A DNA stretch of 49,750 nt from Candidatus Babelota bacterium (GTDB lineage Bacteria > Babelota > Babeliae > Babelales > RVW-14): contig JABCZU010000011.1 of NCBI GenBank assembly GCA_013289515.1, forward strand, positions 1 through 49,750, written 5' to 3'. This document shows, one piece after another, positions 10,766 to 19,853 of this stretch (positions are counted from its first letter, which is position 1; every line of letters begins with the position of its first letter). The notes below the pieces were generated by a model. The model saw only the letters and a program-made list of their open reading frames with translations, searched no databases and had not been told where the DNA came from. The position numbers and the translations under genes were made by a program.

Positions 10766-12667
10766 ATGTGTGGTATAGTTGCATCCGTTGGCAATAAGCC
10801 TTGTCGTCACGTTGTACTCCAAGGCCTTTCTCGTCTAGAATACCGCGGCTATGACTCCGCAGGATTTGTCTGCATAGATCAAAATCATCCCTACTTCAGC
10901 TTCAAAAAAGAGGCCGGCGGTGTTGCCCCAATACAAAGACTCATTGAAACAGCCACTTTTGACGGTGTCATAGGCATGGGTCACACACGCTGGGCCACGC
11001 ATGGCGTGGTTGATGAAGACAATGCCCACCCTCACTTTAACTGTAAAAAAAACATTGCGGTTGTTCATAATGGCATTGTCGAAGGACATGATGAGATCCG
11101 CTCACAGCTTATCAATCAGGGTCACACCTTCAATTCATCAACCGACAGTGAGACTATTGCCCACTTGGTTAGTAGCCTACACAGCGAATACAATGACCTG
11201 CATGCAACGCTTGTAGCGTTGACCACCAGACTCAAGGGCGCATACGCGCTCATTTTTCTTTTTGAGCAATACCCAGACACACTCATTGTAGTTCGACACC
11301 GATCACCAATGGTAATTGGCATCGCCGAGCAACAGATGCTGGTGGCTTCCGACTTTTTAGCCTTTTCCGACATCACCAAAGATGTCATCTTTATGCCAGA
11401 CAATACCTTTGCCTTAATCACAAAGGACACTATCAAGCTCTTTACCTTTGACGGTGCCCCATCGTCATACCAGGTAACAAAGGTCGATCATACACACAAG
11501 CCATTGGACAAAGAGGGCTTTGAACACTATATGCTCAAAGAGATCTATGAGCAGAAACGAGCCATTGCCCGCACCATTAACTTTTGCAAAATTATAGGCA
11601 GCTCTGTAGAACTGGAAGGCACGCTCCATAATTTTTCTTCAATCCTTCAGCAAAACGATGCCTTATGGCGACAACTAGGGCTTACCAAAGATCGAATAAA
11701 AAATTTACGCTATATCAACCTCATTAGCGCCGGCACCTCATGGCACGCTTCGCGTATTGCACAGTTCTTTTTTGAGACAATTTGTAAAATACCAACGCGC
11801 GTCTACCTTGCTTCTGAATTTCGCTACATGTCATTTTTTGATGAGCCAAACAGCATCTATTTAATGGTGTCACAGTCTGGCGAAACAGCCGATACACTCG
11901 AGGCATTACGTCTCCTCAATTCATTTGAACAGCAAACCATCGCCATCACCAACGTTGCCTCCAGCACCATGGTACGCGAAGCACACGGCTTTATGCTCAT
12001 GCAGGCTGGACCGGAAATTTCTGTCGCCTCTACCAAGGCATTCTCCACCCAGATATCATTACTCTACTGGTTAGCACACCGCATTGGTCTTGAGCGTGGT
12101 GAAGTTGGTCAGGAACAAATGCATCACGCAGAAGAGGCGCTTATGCTCGCCGCCGAAATCTTAGAAACATCCATAGAAAATTATAAATTTAAAATTGTAC
12201 AAGAGTTGGCGCCTCATTATGCCACCTTCGACCGATTTATCTTTTTGGGTCGTCACATTAGTTACCCATTTGCTATGGAAGCCGCACTCAAATTAAAAGA
12301 GATTTCCTATATCTTCGCGCAATGCTATCCAGCAGGCGAACTTAAGCATGGACCGATCGCATTAGTTGATGAAAAAACACCGGTCGTTATTTTTTCTGTA
12401 CTTGATGAACTTATTTATCATAAACTCGTATCCAATGCCAACGAAGTGAAAGCGCGCAAAGGACATTTAATTGTCTTTGCCTTTGAGGGACAAGACGAGC
12501 TTATCAATTTAGCTGATTGCCCCTTTGTGTTGCCGCGCATTACTCCATTGCTTGCACCACTTGCAATGACCGGCCTTATGCAGTTTTTTGTTTATCACAT
12601 AACGCGCCAACTTGGTCATTCTATTGATAAGCCGCGTAACCTTGCAAAGTCAGTTACCGTAGAATAG
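10766..12667 (+). CDS. glmS: Glutamine--fructose-6-phosphate aminotransferase (isomerising)
   Basis: The 633-residue enzyme makes glucosamine-6-phosphate from fructose-6-phosphate and glutamine, the first step to UDP-GlcNAc for peptidoglycan and LPS. The N-terminal class II glutaminase domain begins MCGIVASVGN, with Cys2 as the nucleophile, and shows GMGHTRWATHG and AVVHNGIVE. Two SIS sugar-isomerase domains follow (ISAGTSWHAS, SQSGETADTLEALR; FIFLGRHISYP), ending in the typical NLAKSVTVE. Length is normal. The gap to rpsI is 99 bp and contains no recognisable glmS ribozyme. putP starts 12 bp downstream, suggesting a common transcript. Confidence 0.97.
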   Translation: MCGIVASVGNKPCRHVVLQGLSRLEYRGYDSAGFVCIDQNHPYFSFKKEAGGVAPIQRLIETATFDGVIGMGHTRWATHGVVDEDNAHPHFNCKKNIAVVHNGIVEGHDEIRSQLINQGHTFNSSTDSETIAHLVSSLHSEYNDLHATLVALTTRLKGAYALIFLFEQYPDTLIVVRHRSPMVIGIAEQQMLVASDFLAFSDITKDVIFMPDNTFALITKDTIKLFTFDGAPSSYQVTKVDHTHKPLDKEGFEHYMLKEIYEQKRAIARTINFCKIIGSSVELEGTLHNFSSILQQNDALWRQLGLTKDRIKNLRYINLISAGTSWHASRIAQFFFETICKIPTRVYLASEFRYMSFFDEPNSIYLMVSQSGETADTLEALRLLNSFEQQTIAITNVASSTMVREAHGFMLMQAGPEISVASTKAFSTQISLLYWLAHRIGLERGEVGQEQMHHAEEALMLAAEILETSIENYKFKIVQELAPHYATFDRFIFLGRHISYPFAMEAALKLKEISYIFAQCYPAGELKHGPIALVDEKTPVVIFSVLDELIYHKLVSNANEVKARKGHLIVFAFEGQDELINLADCPFVLPRITPLLAPLAMTGLMQFFVYHITRQLGHSIDKPRNLAKSVTVE

Positions 12668-12679
12668 AAAGGACGTAGT

Positions 12680-14122
12680 ATGAATTTAGAAATGGTTGTA
12701 GCCTTTGGCCTGTACATTTTGGTACTCGGCATCATTGGCTTTTTAGCATACCGACAAAGTAATGCTTCAGCAGATTTTACCCTTGGATCACGCTCACTAA
12801 GTTATTGGGTCACTGCGCTAGCCGCACATGCCAGCGATATGAGTGGTTGGCTTTTTATGGCCTTTCCTGCTGCTATCTATGAAAAAGGCATGATGGAAGC
12901 ATGGACGGCTGTTGGGCTTACCTTTTTCATGTGGCTGAGTTGGAAATATGTCGCCCCAAAATTGCGTTCTATGACTGAGCATTACCACAGCGAAACACTT
13001 CCTTCATTTTTTGAGGAACGATTTGGCGATACTTCTGGCACGTTGCGTCTGGTTAGCGCCTTCTTTTGCTTACTCTTTTTCACCTTTTATATCGCCGCAA
13101 ACTTTTTTGCACTGGGACATTTATTCGATGCTATTTTTAACGTAAGCTATACGACCGGCATTGCGATTGGATCACTGGTTGTCTGTTACATCCTGCTTGG
13201 CGGATTCTTGTCTATTGCATGGATCGATTGCTTTCAGGGCATCTTTCTACTTGGCATGATCATATTAGTACCATGCGTTGTATATGGCCACGTTGGCGGT
13301 GTGTACAGCCTCATTGAACAAGCAAATTTGCGCGGACTATCTCTAAGCATTATCCCGCGCTCATACACTGAACTTTTGAATGCATTGATGACGGCCAGCT
13401 GGGGTCTTGGATACTTTGGCATGCCGCACATCATTACTAAATTTATGGGTATTAGAGACGTTAAAGAGATGAAAAAGGCTATGCACGTTGGCATTGCCTG
13501 GCAAACTGTTACACTGCTGGCTGCGGTGAGTGTTGGCCTTTTGAGCATTGCCTATTTTCCAAATGATCTTGCCCAGCCTTCACATGCTTTCATTATCATG
13601 ACTAAAGAGCTCTTCACACCATTTGTCGCCGGTCTTATTTTATGTGCCATTTTGGCTTCGGCCATCAACGTGATGGGCGCACAAATTCTATCCTGTGCAT
13701 CAGTCCTTGCTGAAGACTGCTACAAAAAATTTGCCCGCCAAACTAATAAGGTAACAACAGCATATCACATTATGATCGCTTCTCGCGTCAGTGTGCTTGC
13801 CATCTGCCTTATCGCCTTTACCTACGCCTACTTTAATCGTGAACAAACTATTTACGATCTAGTGCTCTATGCCTGGACTGGCCTTGGATGTTCATTTGGT
13901 CCCTTAGTACTCGTAGCCCTCCATACGCAGCTGCGCAACAAATACGCCGCACTTGCTGGCATTGTTGTTGGCGGCCTTACCGCTGGCCTCTGGCCCTTCT
14001 TTAATACTTCAATATGCGCCATGATTCCTGGTTTTGCATTCAGTCTGGCAGCCATCTGGCTGGTAAATATGATGACCAAGTCTGATAAAATAATGGCTCC
14101 CGCCGTTAAGGATATGTATTAA
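12680..14122 (+). CDS. putP: Sodium/proline symporter (SSS family)
   Basis: The 480-residue polytopic membrane protein has about 12-13 hydrophobic segments and the sodium:solute symporter fold. Family marks include DFTLGSRSLSYWVTALAA, the SDMSGWL motif typical of PutP, and GGFLSIAWIDCFQGIFLL. It probably imports proline with Na+ across the inner membrane, fitting an organism that takes amino acids from its surroundings. Substrate assignment relies on resemblance to PutP; other SSS members carry pantothenate or sugars. It follows glmS by 12 bp with an AAAGGACG ribosome-binding site. Its stop codon overlaps the convergent stop of the next gene. Confidence 0.88.
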   Translation: MNLEMVVAFGLYILVLGIIGFLAYRQSNASADFTLGSRSLSYWVTALAAHASDMSGWLFMAFPAAIYEKGMMEAWTAVGLTFFMWLSWKYVAPKLRSMTEHYHSETLPSFFEERFGDTSGTLRLVSAFFCLLFFTFYIAANFFALGHLFDAIFNVSYTTGIAIGSLVVCYILLGGFLSIAWIDCFQGIFLLGMIILVPCVVYGHVGGVYSLIEQANLRGLSLSIIPRSYTELLNALMTASWGLGYFGMPHIITKFMGIRDVKEMKKAMHVGIAWQTVTLLAAVSVGLLSIAYFPNDLAQPSHAFIIMTKELFTPFVAGLILCAILASAINVMGAQILSCASVLAEDCYKKFARQTNKVTTAYHIMIASRVSVLAICLIAFTYAYFNREQTIYDLVLYAWTGLGCSFGPLVLVALHTQLRNKYAALAGIVVGGLTAGLWPFFNTSICAMIPGFAFSLAAIWLVNMMTKSDKIMAPAVKDMY

Positions 14123-14763
14123 TCCATATCGCTTGCTCCTGCATTATTTCCTTGTGTGTTATTTGCTTGCACGGCTTGCAAAAATGCAACAATCTTAGCA
14201 GAATCTGAATCAGCAGCCTTTCCTAGTGCATGATACTGAGCAACTCTCATAATCGTGCGCCCACTGCTAGATGTGTCATTTGGACCAACATGATAATCAT
14301 TAATCACTTTTTTTAGTCTATCTAACGCGTATTCCTCTCCCCTACCAGCTGCCTCAATACACTCAAAAGCTAGTCCTATGCAATCTTTCTTAAGTGCCGC
14401 AGGGTTCGATCCAGGGCCTGCAAGATATGCCGCAATCCTGGCATTATTTGAATCGGCTGGCTTTCCTTGTGCATGGAACTGGGCGATGCTAAGGAGTGTA
14501 CGGCCGGTGCCTGACCTACTATTCGCGTTGACCTCCTTTTCTCTAACAGCATTTACCACAAGCACCCAATCACCATCTTCAATGGCCGCTACAACATGGC
14601 CTATCATTCTCTGCTTAAATTCATCGCTACTTATGATTGGGCTTACTTGACCTATAAAGTTACTGGAAAAGCCCCCACCCCCTGATGAGTGCATGGCAGA
14701 TAACGATGAGATGGCTGAAAATACGACTACTGGCAATAATGCCTTACGTGACAACATCTTCAT
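14119..14763 (-). CDS. Secreted protein with two ankyrin-like repeat units
   Basis: The 214-residue protein starts at the ATG at 14763, behind a strong AGGAGG at 6-7 nt spacing. A Sec signal peptide covers residues 1-23 (core LLPVVVFSAISSLSA). A glycine-rich stretch (SSGGGGFSS) follows. Two related units are visible: GRTLLSIAQFHAQGKPADS at about 95 and GRTIMRVAQYHALGKAADS at about 175, each followed by AxIxAxL. They resemble degenerate ankyrin repeats but lack the TPLH motif, so I call them ankyrin-like. The end is N/G/D rich. It converges on putP with overlapping stop codons (14119-14122). Function unknown. Confidence 0.8.
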   Translation of the reverse strand: MKMLSRKALLPVVVFSAISSLSAMHSSGGGGFSSNFIGQVSPIISSDEFKQRMIGHVVAAIEDGDWVLVVNAVREKEVNANSRSGTGRTLLSIAQFHAQGKPADSNNARIAAYLAGPGSNPAALKKDCIGLAFECIEAAGRGEEYALDRLKKVINDYHVGPNDTSSSGRTIMRVAQYHALGKAADSDSAKIVAFLQAVQANNTQGNNAGASDMD

Positions 14764-15070
14764 ATGTTGACCTCCTATAAAATTAGGTATATTAAACAAA
14801 CACCCACACCTTGCGGATGCTATCCTAATAATGGCAGGGACCAAGCCTTAATGTCAATGATTATTAATAATTTTATAGTGATTTTGACGTGCAATCTGCC
14901 AATTAATTGACTGTCTGTAACTAATGGCGATAGCGCCAACTTTTTGTAGATACGCAATAATCGCAAGATCACCCCTCCCCTAAATCAGCAAAGTATTCTC
15001 TTAAAACGGGTATCGATGCTATCGTTAATACCGTGTTTAAGTTCTAAGGGGAAAATTTAGGGGGCAATCT
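14764..15070. other. Divergent intergenic region
   Basis: This 307-bp AT-rich gap separates the divergently transcribed genes at 14763(-) and 15071(+) and should hold both promoters. I see no gene and no convincing -35/-10 pair. The GGGGAAAATTTAGGGGGC just before 15071 is purine rich and serves as the ribosome-binding region of the next gene. Confidence 0.4.
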
Positions 15071-15889
15071 ATGATTAGGACAACAATCTTTTTATTTGTA
15101 CTATTTCTCACCATTGGCAATACATCGTTTTGCGCAATACAAGGCTCATCGGCGCCTACCCAAGCAGATAGGGCGCTGATTGATCGATACAATCAAGACG
15201 CCTTATTTAAGGGGGCCTTTGAAGGGAACATAGGCGCTATAAAAAAATATCGTTCTGTGGAAGGCGCCTCGCTTATGGCCTGCGATCAACAAGGCAGTAC
15301 ACTCTTGCACTGGATCGCACGCGGCGGGCAAATAATATCGCTTAGCTACTTAATAAGTACTATGGATAATCAAATGCTCCTAGCATTACTCAAAATGTCC
15401 AATAAAGTTGATAAAACGCCGCTGCACATCGCGGTAGAAAGAGATTTTTTTACACTAGCCAACCTCCTTTTGGAAGCGCAGGATCGACTAGAAGGCGGCA
15501 ATCATTGTGTTACCATAGCGCCAACCATACTCAAGGTTTCTATCGCACGCAACAACATTCCCCTGTTACAGCTATTGTTGTCGTACAAGGATAATCAAAA
15601 CATGTCTTATGAAAGCGAATATTATGATGAATACAATGAGCTTATATGTTATGCAGATGCAGTGAAAAACAAAGAATCTGTGCAGCTATTGCTCAACATC
15701 TTTTTGGGCGAGAATAACAACAACCTGTCTTACACAGCATTTCATGAACAGGCTTATAAAAGATTTAAAAAACTTATAAACCACGCGATTGTTATGGAAA
15801 ATGCGAAATTTGGACAGATATTGCGAAACAATTGCCGTGAAGGTTATTACACTCGCCTGTGCCTTGAAGAGCATGGCATGATGCTCTAA
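15071..15889 (+). CDS. Secreted ankyrin-repeat protein
   Basis: The 272-residue protein has a signal peptide at residues 1-21 (core TIFLFVLFLTIG, ending SFC-A). Ankyrin-type units are seen at STLLHWIARGGQIISLSYLI and KTPLHIAVERDFFTLANLLL, with weaker repeats to about residue 200. The C-terminal ~70 residues are helical and charged with no recognised domain. A lipobox-like SFCA could make it a lipoprotein, but the cysteine context is poor. It faces the glycosyltransferase at 15899 convergently with a 9-bp gap. It is likely an exported protein-binding factor. Confidence 0.82.
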   Translation: MIRTTIFLFVLFLTIGNTSFCAIQGSSAPTQADRALIDRYNQDALFKGAFEGNIGAIKKYRSVEGASLMACDQQGSTLLHWIARGGQIISLSYLISTMDNQMLLALLKMSNKVDKTPLHIAVERDFFTLANLLLEAQDRLEGGNHCVTIAPTILKVSIARNNIPLLQLLLSYKDNQNMSYESEYYDEYNELICYADAVKNKESVQLLLNIFLGENNNNLSYTAFHEQAYKRFKKLINHAIVMENAKFGQILRNNCREGYYTRLCLEEHGMML

Positions 15890-15898
15890 ATGCCCAAG

Positions 15899-17050
15899 CT
15901 ATGATCGATCGTCCACAAGCCAGGCGATGGTGCTGTTATGCACAACCTCAAGACCAACCGCCTGATATTCAAGCAGCTTTGTTGGTCGCGAAACCCAGTT
16001 CATCACATCAGGCTCGCGAAATAAAAAACCGGCGTCAGCCGCAGCCAAATACGTCAGCAAATCTTTGGCCGGCACGCCCAGTACGCGATAGCACGCAGGC
16101 GGAAGCTGCAGGCGTATAAGTTCTTGCGTAAAGGCCTGGTGGTCACCGGATAACACCAATAGCATTTTGGCGCTGTCTACCACATACTGATCAGCAAAAA
16201 ATTGTAGCGTCTGGGCTGTGCATTGCCAAGGCTTGTACGAGCCACTGTAGCAATACACATATGCGGTGGCAGGGATGTCTAGCTGCGCGCGTATGCGCTC
16301 TCGCCACGCAGCAGCCTGTTGCTTATCAACGGGGGCTATTAAATCCCGCTGGGCAATATATACAGCCTCTGGATGCGCATGGAAGTGGCGCACCAGATAC
16401 TCTCTGAGCGCAGGACTGACTGCCTCAATTGATACAGGCGTCGATATCCTTCGAGACGGCCACTTCGTGGCCTCCTCAGGACGAGCGCCTTTTCCCCCAT
16501 CATCAAGCATTTGAATGTCTTGATGGCCCTTTTGTGCACCATAAACAGCAGCCTCAATCTGTTTAAGCATTGTATAACGCCAGGTATGGTACCAACGCTT
16601 CATCAAAGCTTGTTCACCACGCAAGTGGGCATAGCGATACTCTTCACCACCAAGGCCACGCGCCTGCACCGTAAGCGCCGGTTTTTTTTCAAGCCGCTCA
16701 AGTGCCCATTGCACCAGCCAGCCGGCCAGCGGGCCACGGGCAAGGATGGTGTCGTATGCTGTTTTTTTGAGCAACGTGCCAAGCTGCCAGCCTCCTAGCA
16801 GTAACGATAACGTCCCAAGAAAGGGCGGTCGGCGGTATTGATGCACCGTAATACCGGTTGCTTGCGGAACAATGCGTTCAAGGGCCAGGGGCGAAATGAG
16901 CGCCCGCTCAAAGGAGATCAGTGTTATGGCAAGCGATTGGTCCTGACGCATGCGATCAAGCAACGGCGCTAAAACCTGGCTTTGAAAGACGGAATTGGTC
17001 ATGCCATCATAGATTACTACCAAGAGCTTGTTGTTTGACGCATCATTCAT
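15899..17050 (-). CDS. GT-B-type glycosyltransferase with in-frame palindromic repeat insert
   Basis: The 383-residue protein has a two-domain GT-B look. The N-terminal part carries KLLVVIYDGMTNSVFQSQV and a Rossmann-like series. The C-terminal part carries VYCYSGSYKPWQ, LVLSGDHQAF, LTYLAAADAGFLFRE and RPTKLLEYQAVGLEVV, the last resembling the nucleotide-sugar-binding E-x7-E region of family 4-like enzymes. It probably adds a sugar to an envelope glycan. I choose the ATG at 17050; the frame opens at 17155, but the extra residues are lysine rich and unlike the family. Residues around 188-203 (GARPEEATKWPSRRI) are encoded by a dispersed palindromic repeat at 16443-16489, apparently tolerated in a surface loop between the domains. 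Donor and acceptor are unknown. Confidence 0.72.
   Translation of the reverse strand: MNDASNNKLLVVIYDGMTNSVFQSQVLAPLLDRMRQDQSLAITLISFERALISPLALERIVPQATGITVHQYRRPPFLGTLSLLLGGWQLGTLLKKTAYDTILARGPLAGWLVQWALERLEKKPALTVQARGLGGEEYRYAHLRGEQALMKRWYHTWRYTMLKQIEAAVYGAQKGHQDIQMLDDGGKGARPEEATKWPSRRISTPVSIEAVSPALREYLVRHFHAHPEAVYIAQRDLIAPVDKQQAAAWRERIRAQLDIPATAYVYCYSGSYKPWQCTAQTLQFFADQYVVDSAKMLLVLSGDHQAFTQELIRLQLPPACYRVLGVPAKDLLTYLAAADAGFLFREPDVMNWVSRPTKLLEYQAVGLEVVHNSTIAWLVDDRS
16443..16489. repeat. Palindromic repeat inside the glycosyltransferase gene
   Basis: GATATCCTTCGAGACGGCC and CCTCCTCAGGACGAGCGCC flank the inner palindrome GGCCACTTCGTGGCC. The outer parts match the intergenic repeat at 43312-43347 (ATCCTTCGA ... 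TCAGGACGAGCGCC). The reading frame of the host gene is kept through it. Confidence 0.75.
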
Positions 17051-17259
17051 TTTTTTGAGCTTTCTGGCTTGGTTGGATTTTTTTCGCGGATCAATCTTTA
17101 ACAAAATAGCGCTTTTGTTTAAAATTGCCCACTTTTTTCTACAAAAATCCAACAAATATCAACTTTGTTATCCTGTTTGACATTATTATTTATTTGAGAT
17201 AGGCTGAGCTCATGTTTAAATATTTACCGTTTACCCTTTTACTAAAAAGTGAGGTTATC

Positions 17260-19755
17260 ATGAAGTATACGAATGTTTCGCGTTTGATGCTAGTAACGCT
17301 GTTATCTACGGGCATTTTCTCGGAAAAAGCTCTTGGAATGACGGACCAAAACAGCTCACCATCCAATGGCACTGAATCAAATAAGCGAAAAGCTCCTGAT
17401 GCTGCCAATGATTTGGCAATCGCACAAGAATTGGCCAAAAAACAACGATTAGACGATGAAGGCCGATCATTAGCAGAAGCCTTGTCCAATGACAGTGATA
17501 ATGAATTTGACCAAGTTCAAGTAGGCCCTGGCAAAAATAGCGAGATGAATAAGCATCTGTGTAAAATTGCCATTTTAGAATATATGCACTGGGGTAGCTC
17601 CAATGACAAACTTGGTGCAAAAAAGCTAGCACAAATAGAAAAATGCTTGCAGGACCCTGCAGTGCATACATGGCTTATAACAAAGATCGTGAATCCACGA
17701 AGTGCTCTTTATAAGCTACTGTACCTTTCAACTGTTTCCCAAAAAAGAGAACAAATCTTAGCGTTATTGTTTAAACAACAACAACAACAGATGCGTATTG
17801 ATGCTGTGCACGCACCTATTGCACAACAATCACCTATTGCACAACAAGCAATGCCCCTACTACGCCAAGGCTTCGAAGGGCAAGCTGCACCAGCCGCCCA
17901 TCATCCGCCCGTCTTCCCTTTCCCCCAACCGCCAGTCCATTATTTACCCTTCCCTCCTGTTCAATCTCCTGTTGCTCGTCCGGTACCAATAAGACCGATA
18001 CAACTATTAACAAGCCCGGTGCATAACCAGCATCAATCCGCCTTTTCGGGAGCAAGGACCTTGCCAACAATCTCTATTGCACCTGTGCCGCTACCTGTAG
18101 CGCAGCCAACACATGTACCAGCTGCGATACAAGCAATAACGGTAGCAACAACCTCTTCTTCTTTGCCACAACAACAAGGCCTGCAAGAACAGGCAAGCTC
18201 CTCATCCCTACTACGCCCCTGCTCCGATCCGGTCATCCCGAGTGCCGAGCACGGCGAGGTGTATCGAGGGACAAAGGGCTACGAAGGGCATGCTAGCGCT
18301 GCGCCACTCCTATCTCCATCAACAGGAAAGGCCGCCTTTACTAATCAACTCAAGGCACTTATTGCAAAAATGAGTCTAGACGATTATGTCGTTTCTCCCG
18401 ATGATATTGCACGGGCACACTCTTTACTTAAAAGCGGTGCAAATATTAATAGCCGAGCAGGCTGTTATAATGCAACATTGCTGCATATTGCGGCAGTGCG
18501 CAATTTACCCAATTTTGCACAGGAGCTTCTAGCATTGGGTATTGATATGACCCTTAGGAATAGTGACAATACCAATAGTAGTGGGGGGCGAGACGCCGTG
18601 CAGTTAGCACAAAGTTTTGGCAACCATGACCTAGCAATATTATTAGCCAATCATGCAGCAAAAACTGAAAAAGCAAAGCGACAACACAATAGAGAACTTA
18701 CCGAATTTCTAATGAACGAGATTGAGCGTCTGAGCAAAAAAGGAGCTTTGTTGGACGCACACACACGTGACAACATCAAACGTTTATTGGAGGGCGGTGC
18801 AAATATCAACGTCAAGGGGCCCTTTCCTCATGCTACAACGTTACTACACCTTGCGATAGCTCATAACGCTTCTCAAGATCAAGAGATTTTAGCGTTTATA
18901 GAATATCTTTTGGACAATGGAGCAAACGTTAAGGCTACCAATGCCTACAAACAAACACCTCTTTATTTTGCCAAAGCACAACCAAAGACGCTTGAAATGT
19001 TGGGCCAACAATGTGAATCAATGGGGCTTTCAGAACTTGCTCAGCTTGCACAATCAGATCACGATGATGACGACGATGCTTGCCCTTCGAAGCTCGAAGA
19101 GCGAAGTAGGGATGATGATGCTACTGAGAGTGAGAGTGATGATGACGTGCCTTCCAAACCTACTCTTATCAATGAGGACATTGAAGAAAGGTATATTGAG
19201 TTGTGCAACGAAAATCCTATGTTTGGCTGCGTAAAAATTATGAAAGCTTTGAACGAAAAATATGGTATCATCCTCTCGCACAGCAGGTCTCAGCGCATGT
19301 TTGAATCGCTTGTGAAAAGAAAGCTCATCACATGGACTAAGCGCTGCTATGCACAGACGACAAAGCTCAATAATAATAATAATAATAATAATAATGCTTC
19401 GCTTGCCCAGCTTGCACAAGCAGATCACAATGATGACGACGACGACCTGCCTTTGATTAGCAGCACAGCACCGCTACAACAGGAACAATCAAAGGACTGC
19501 GCAACCAATCCTCAAAACACACCTACTATGAGTGCTGAGGATCTTGAGGCCAAATATATTGATTTGTGCAATGAAAACCCTACATTTGGTTACAGAAGAA
19601 TTATGAAAGCTTTGAACGAAAAATATGGCACTAATACAATCACACAATTCAAGTCTCAGAGCATGTTTGAATCGCTTGTGGCAAGAAAGCTCATTACATG
19701 GGCTGGACCCCGTGCGCAAACGACAAGTGTCAATGACGATAAAATCGCTGAATAG
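17260..19755 (+). CDS. Large secreted ankyrin protein with two HTH_21-like C-terminal repeats
   Basis: The 831-residue protein starts at the ATG at 17260 with GTGAGG upstream. The signal peptide spans about residues 1-24 (LMLVTLLSTGIFS ... ALG). A long Q/P-rich, low-complexity region covers about 165-350. Ankyrin repeats span about 370-610 (TLLHIAAVRNLPNFAQELLALG; TLLHLAIAHNAS; ANVKATNAYKQTPLYFAKA). The C-terminal part has acidic D-rich linkers and two copies of a ~60-residue unit with the pattern Y-I-x-L-C-N-E-N-P-x-F-G ... KIMKALNEKYG ... SLVxRKLITW. These resemble the HTH_21 domain found before the DDE core of IS3 transposases, but no DDE domain follows. Repeat-derived peptides are embedded (RQGFEGQ, SKLEERS). 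A DNA- or protein-binding effector is possible; this is inference. Confidence 0.8.
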   Translation: MKYTNVSRLMLVTLLSTGIFSEKALGMTDQNSSPSNGTESNKRKAPDAANDLAIAQELAKKQRLDDEGRSLAEALSNDSDNEFDQVQVGPGKNSEMNKHLCKIAILEYMHWGSSNDKLGAKKLAQIEKCLQDPAVHTWLITKIVNPRSALYKLLYLSTVSQKREQILALLFKQQQQQMRIDAVHAPIAQQSPIAQQAMPLLRQGFEGQAAPAAHHPPVFPFPQPPVHYLPFPPVQSPVARPVPIRPIQLLTSPVHNQHQSAFSGARTLPTISIAPVPLPVAQPTHVPAAIQAITVATTSSSLPQQQGLQEQASSSSLLRPCSDPVIPSAEHGEVYRGTKGYEGHASAAPLLSPSTGKAAFTNQLKALIAKMSLDDYVVSPDDIARAHSLLKSGANINSRAGCYNATLLHIAAVRNLPNFAQELLALGIDMTLRNSDNTNSSGGRDAVQLAQSFGNHDLAILLANHAAKTEKAKRQHNRELTEFLMNEIERLSKKGALLDAHTRDNIKRLLEGGANINVKGPFPHATTLLHLAIAHNASQDQEILAFIEYLLDNGANVKATNAYKQTPLYFAKAQPKTLEMLGQQCESMGLSELAQLAQSDHDDDDDACPSKLEERSRDDDATESESDDDVPSKPTLINEDIEERYIELCNENPMFGCVKIMKALNEKYGIILSHSRSQRMFESLVKRKLITWTKRCYAQTTKLNNNNNNNNNASLAQLAQADHNDDDDDLPLISSTAPLQQEQSKDCATNPQNTPTMSAEDLEAKYIDLCNENPTFGYRRIMKALNEKYGTNTITQFKSQSMFESLVARKLITWAGPRAQTTSVNDDKIAE
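17855..17884. repeat. Palindromic repeat in frame in the ankyrin gene
   Basis: CCCCTACTACGCCAAGGCTT followed by CGAAGGGCAAG is the same family as 20961-20990 and 10024-10050. It encodes LLRQGFEGQ in the host protein. A related stretch at about 18206-18290 (GCCGAGCACGGCGAGGTG, CTACGAAGGGCATGC) and another at 19078-19107 (TGCCCTTCGAAGCTCGAAGA) lie in the same gene. Confidence 0.6.
19369..19395 (+). repeat. (AAT)9 microsatellite encoding polyasparagine
   Basis: Nine AAT codons in a row give nine asparagines between the two HTH_21-like units. Length changes by slippage would add or remove residues without shifting the frame, so the linker length could vary between strains. Confidence 0.9.
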
Positions 19756-19853
19756 CCTGTGCTCAACATAATTTTACGCAGCACATTTGAACATAGAAAT
19801 ATTGATCGGCTTGTGAAGCCAATGTTTAATCATTTTTTTAGGAGGTTATTATT

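Noticed and set aside
19369-19395. Phase-variable on/off switch by (AAT)n
   Set aside because: A three-base unit cannot shift the frame; only the linker length can vary.
18940-19755. IS3 transposase gene or fragment
   Set aside because: Only HTH_21-like units are present, no DDE domain, no terminal inverted repeats, and they belong to a long secreted ankyrin protein.
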